Part shown: one piece after another, positions 62,601 to 64,000 of the stretch
How positions within the stretch are numbered: the first letter of the stretch is position 1
Layout: the number at the start of each line of letters is the position of its first letter
Assembly (NCBI GenBank): GCA_964036045.1
Contig: OZ038384.1
Span: forward strand, 40,340,844 to 40,404,843
Origin: Eutreptiella sp. 'Long Island Sound 2002'
Lineage: Eukaryota > Euglenozoa > Euglenophyceae > Eutreptiales > Eutreptiaceae
DNA: 64,000 nucleotides
Direction: 5' to 3'
Translations under genes and position numbers: made by a program
The notes under the pieces: generated by a model
Told to the model about the DNA's origin: nothing
Database searches by the model: none
The model's input: the letters and a program-made list of their open reading frames with translations, nothing else

Positions 62601-64000
62601 CTCCTTTTCCGACTACTGGCGAGCACCCTCCCCGAAGACAACATCGAATTGCTCCACAAACTCATATGGAAAAACTTGTCCAAGCACGGGAAAGTCCCAG
62701 CCAACACATCAGCAAAAGACATCTATCAGCCCAAACATAAGTCCGGTTACAATCTCACCCACTTTCGCCTCTCATACCATGCCCAAATTTTCAATTATGG
62801 CATGCGCTACTACATAGGAGATGCCCCCCCCCAAACACAAAAAGGCGTGGTTGAAGCCCTGATGTCGCCTGAACCAAATATCCTCCAAGAAAACTTCGGC
62901 GCTAGCGTCGATGCTCTAGGGTACAGGGTCCACGGCTTTGGACGACTCAACCCCTGCAAAATATCGGTGCTAAAGGAAGGAGAAACAGTGTACGTCCCCT
63001 TCGGAGAAGAATACCATACTGGCACTGTTCACCACCGCCCCAGGTCCACAATCGTAAGTTTCGAGGTCGACAAATCCGAGGAGGTGCTAACCGACCACGA
63101 CTACTTCACCCTCACCCCACCCCCCACTCTTCCGTCACCTCAGTACCCAGACCCAACACACCAATCTTTGTGTCCCCCCCTTGCCTTCCTACCTCCCATG
63201 CGCATCCCTCCTCCCATGGGTCTTACAGTAGAATCCACGGATGACCTGGGTGTCAGCTTGACGGTTGCCACCAAAGTAGTCCCAACAGACCCAGAAACAC
63301 TTCAGCAGTGGGGCTGCACTGCCCTGGCTGAAGCACGACGGCTACCAGTGCAACTGCACTCCGTGTGGGCTTACCTCGATGGTTCTGCTTTCTCCTCCAA
63401 CGGGGATAAAGTAGGCTCAGCGGCTGTAGTGGCCCACCAGGACACCACAAAAGCCTATGCATTTCCCTACCCCTACGATACACCCGAAGAGTCCGAATTC
63501 TGGGCATTAGTACAGTTCTTGCGGCACCTCATAAAAACCGGGTTCAGGGGAAGCATTGGCATATGTATTGATAATAGCCAGGTGGTCCGAATTGCAGACA
63601 AAGTGCTTGGGAAGTCTCTCCCCCCCCCTTCCACGTCCAACCACGGAACTTGGGCCTCCATCCTGGAGGACCTACAGCTGTACATACATTTCTCATGGAC
63701 CCCCTATTGGATTAAGGCACACGTCGGTTTTCATGGAAACGAGTTGGCCGACACGTTAGCCAAATGGTGTGCGCTCAGCTTCGTGGTGACCCCTCCCCAT
63801 TTGCACCCCCCCCCCGTAGTGGGTATTACATACAAAAACAAGCCTGTCGTCGGAAAGTGCGGCAATACGCACCGAAAGAACCTCCTGCCAAAGCACGACC
63901 ACCTCAACATTCACACTAAACTCTCTTTCGACTGGGTTGCACACCACTCTTGGTTCAGTTCGTTCGCCACTAAATGGGCTTTAGGTGTCCAAGGAGTCAA
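59640..64000 (+). CDS. LT ORF2: APE endonuclease, RT, RNase H (partial)
   Basis: The frame is open from after TGA 59637-59639 (context UGA CGA) to the edge; the first ATG is at 60162. APE motifs: YDVLCLSKT near 60240 (the usual Gln-Glu is Ser-Lys), IASIYAPPDD, WAGDLNCA near 60570, VRNDYIFFS and TSDHYPV near 60835. RT: ATGEDGLNYYVLK, LFKKGDPRDPQNYRPI, YLYIDFNKAFN-like YIDFNKAF near 61945, RGVRQGCPASPTLF, HAFVDDILF near 62225. Between RT and RNase H a Tudor/Agenet-like piece (GETVYVPFGEEYHTGTV) sits near 62980-63110. RNase H: YLDGSA, EESEFWAL, CIDNSQV, WIKAHVGFHGNELAD. Catalytic residues of RT and RNase H are present. Confidence 0.9.

Larger units (their letters stand above)
58763..64000 (+). 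mobile_element. LINE retrotransposon LT (right end outside window)
   Basis: An APE-type endonuclease, RT and RNase H follow in one plus-strand frame that is open from about 59640 to the window edge, preceded by a possible ORF1. Base composition and codon use are more AT-rich and balanced than in the giant LINE. It abuts E4 inside integrase, so it either inserted there or was joined by a deletion. The 5' boundary is set only by loss of E4 homology. Confidence 0.8.

Noticed and set aside
1-64000. Genome-wide reassignment of UGA to Trp
   Set aside because: UGA aligns with Trp at only one site (58136). At others it aligns with Gly (55772) or Arg (48005), so decay or readthrough is a better explanation.

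Overview
The window reads as nuclear DNA from a eukaryote that is packed with retrotransposons. I see no convincing host gene, rRNA or intact tRNA. The large GC-rich sequence, the Ty3/gypsy polyproteins, LINE-type enzymes with RNase H, and the style of the integrase and chromodomain suggest a dinoflagellate-like alga. That assignment is family recognition only and is moderate in confidence.

Layout. (1) 1-5761, minus strand: Ty3/gypsy element E1 (gag, zinc knuckle, protease, RT, start of RNase H). It runs off the left edge. (2) 5762-7053: AT-richer non-coding DNA. (3) 7054-7290 plus 32259-33338: a 1.3-kb dispersed repeat (R1) split in two by an insertion. (4) 7291-32258: that insertion, 24,968 bp, flanked by a perfect 17-bp target-site duplication (7274-7290 and 32259-32275). 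The uninterrupted copy of R1 at 50353-51640 shows the empty site. The insertion carries a complete LINE-type enzyme set on the plus strand, so I call it a giant non-LTR retrotransposon (GL). (5) 33330-41493, minus strand: decayed Ty3/gypsy element E2, related to E1, with an extra coiled-coil region ahead of gag. (6) 41494-44600: non-coding. (7) 44600-49841, plus strand: decayed chromovirus E3 (gag end, protease, Dam/DIRS-like domain, RT, RNase H, integrase, GPY/F, chromodomain). (8) 50353-51640: second R1 copy, inverted relative to the first. (9) 51.6-52.5 kb: non-coding, with a tRNA-like Pol III promoter pair. (10) 52535-58762, plus strand: E4, a relative of E3, in one frame interrupted only by TGA codons and broken inside the integrase. 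(11) 58763-64000, plus strand: an ordinary-sized LINE (LT) running off the right edge.

GL in order: degenerate 5' monomers with poly-A runs (7.3-8.8 kb); a 157-bp tandem array with a 471-bp B-A-A higher-order repeat (9.1-11.3 kb); CA-rich degenerate repeats (11.4-16.3 kb); ORF1 (two frames); an APE endonuclease after an in-frame UGA CGG; RT-RNase H-zinc finger; a Ulp1/C48-like cysteine protease; a Pro- and Arg/Ser-rich protein; a frameshifted small ORF; and a long 3' region ending in (CCTAC)3.

A theme shared by all four Ty3 elements is a single in-frame stop codon (TAG, TAG, TAG, TGA) exactly between gag and pol, which suggests expression by stop-codon readthrough.
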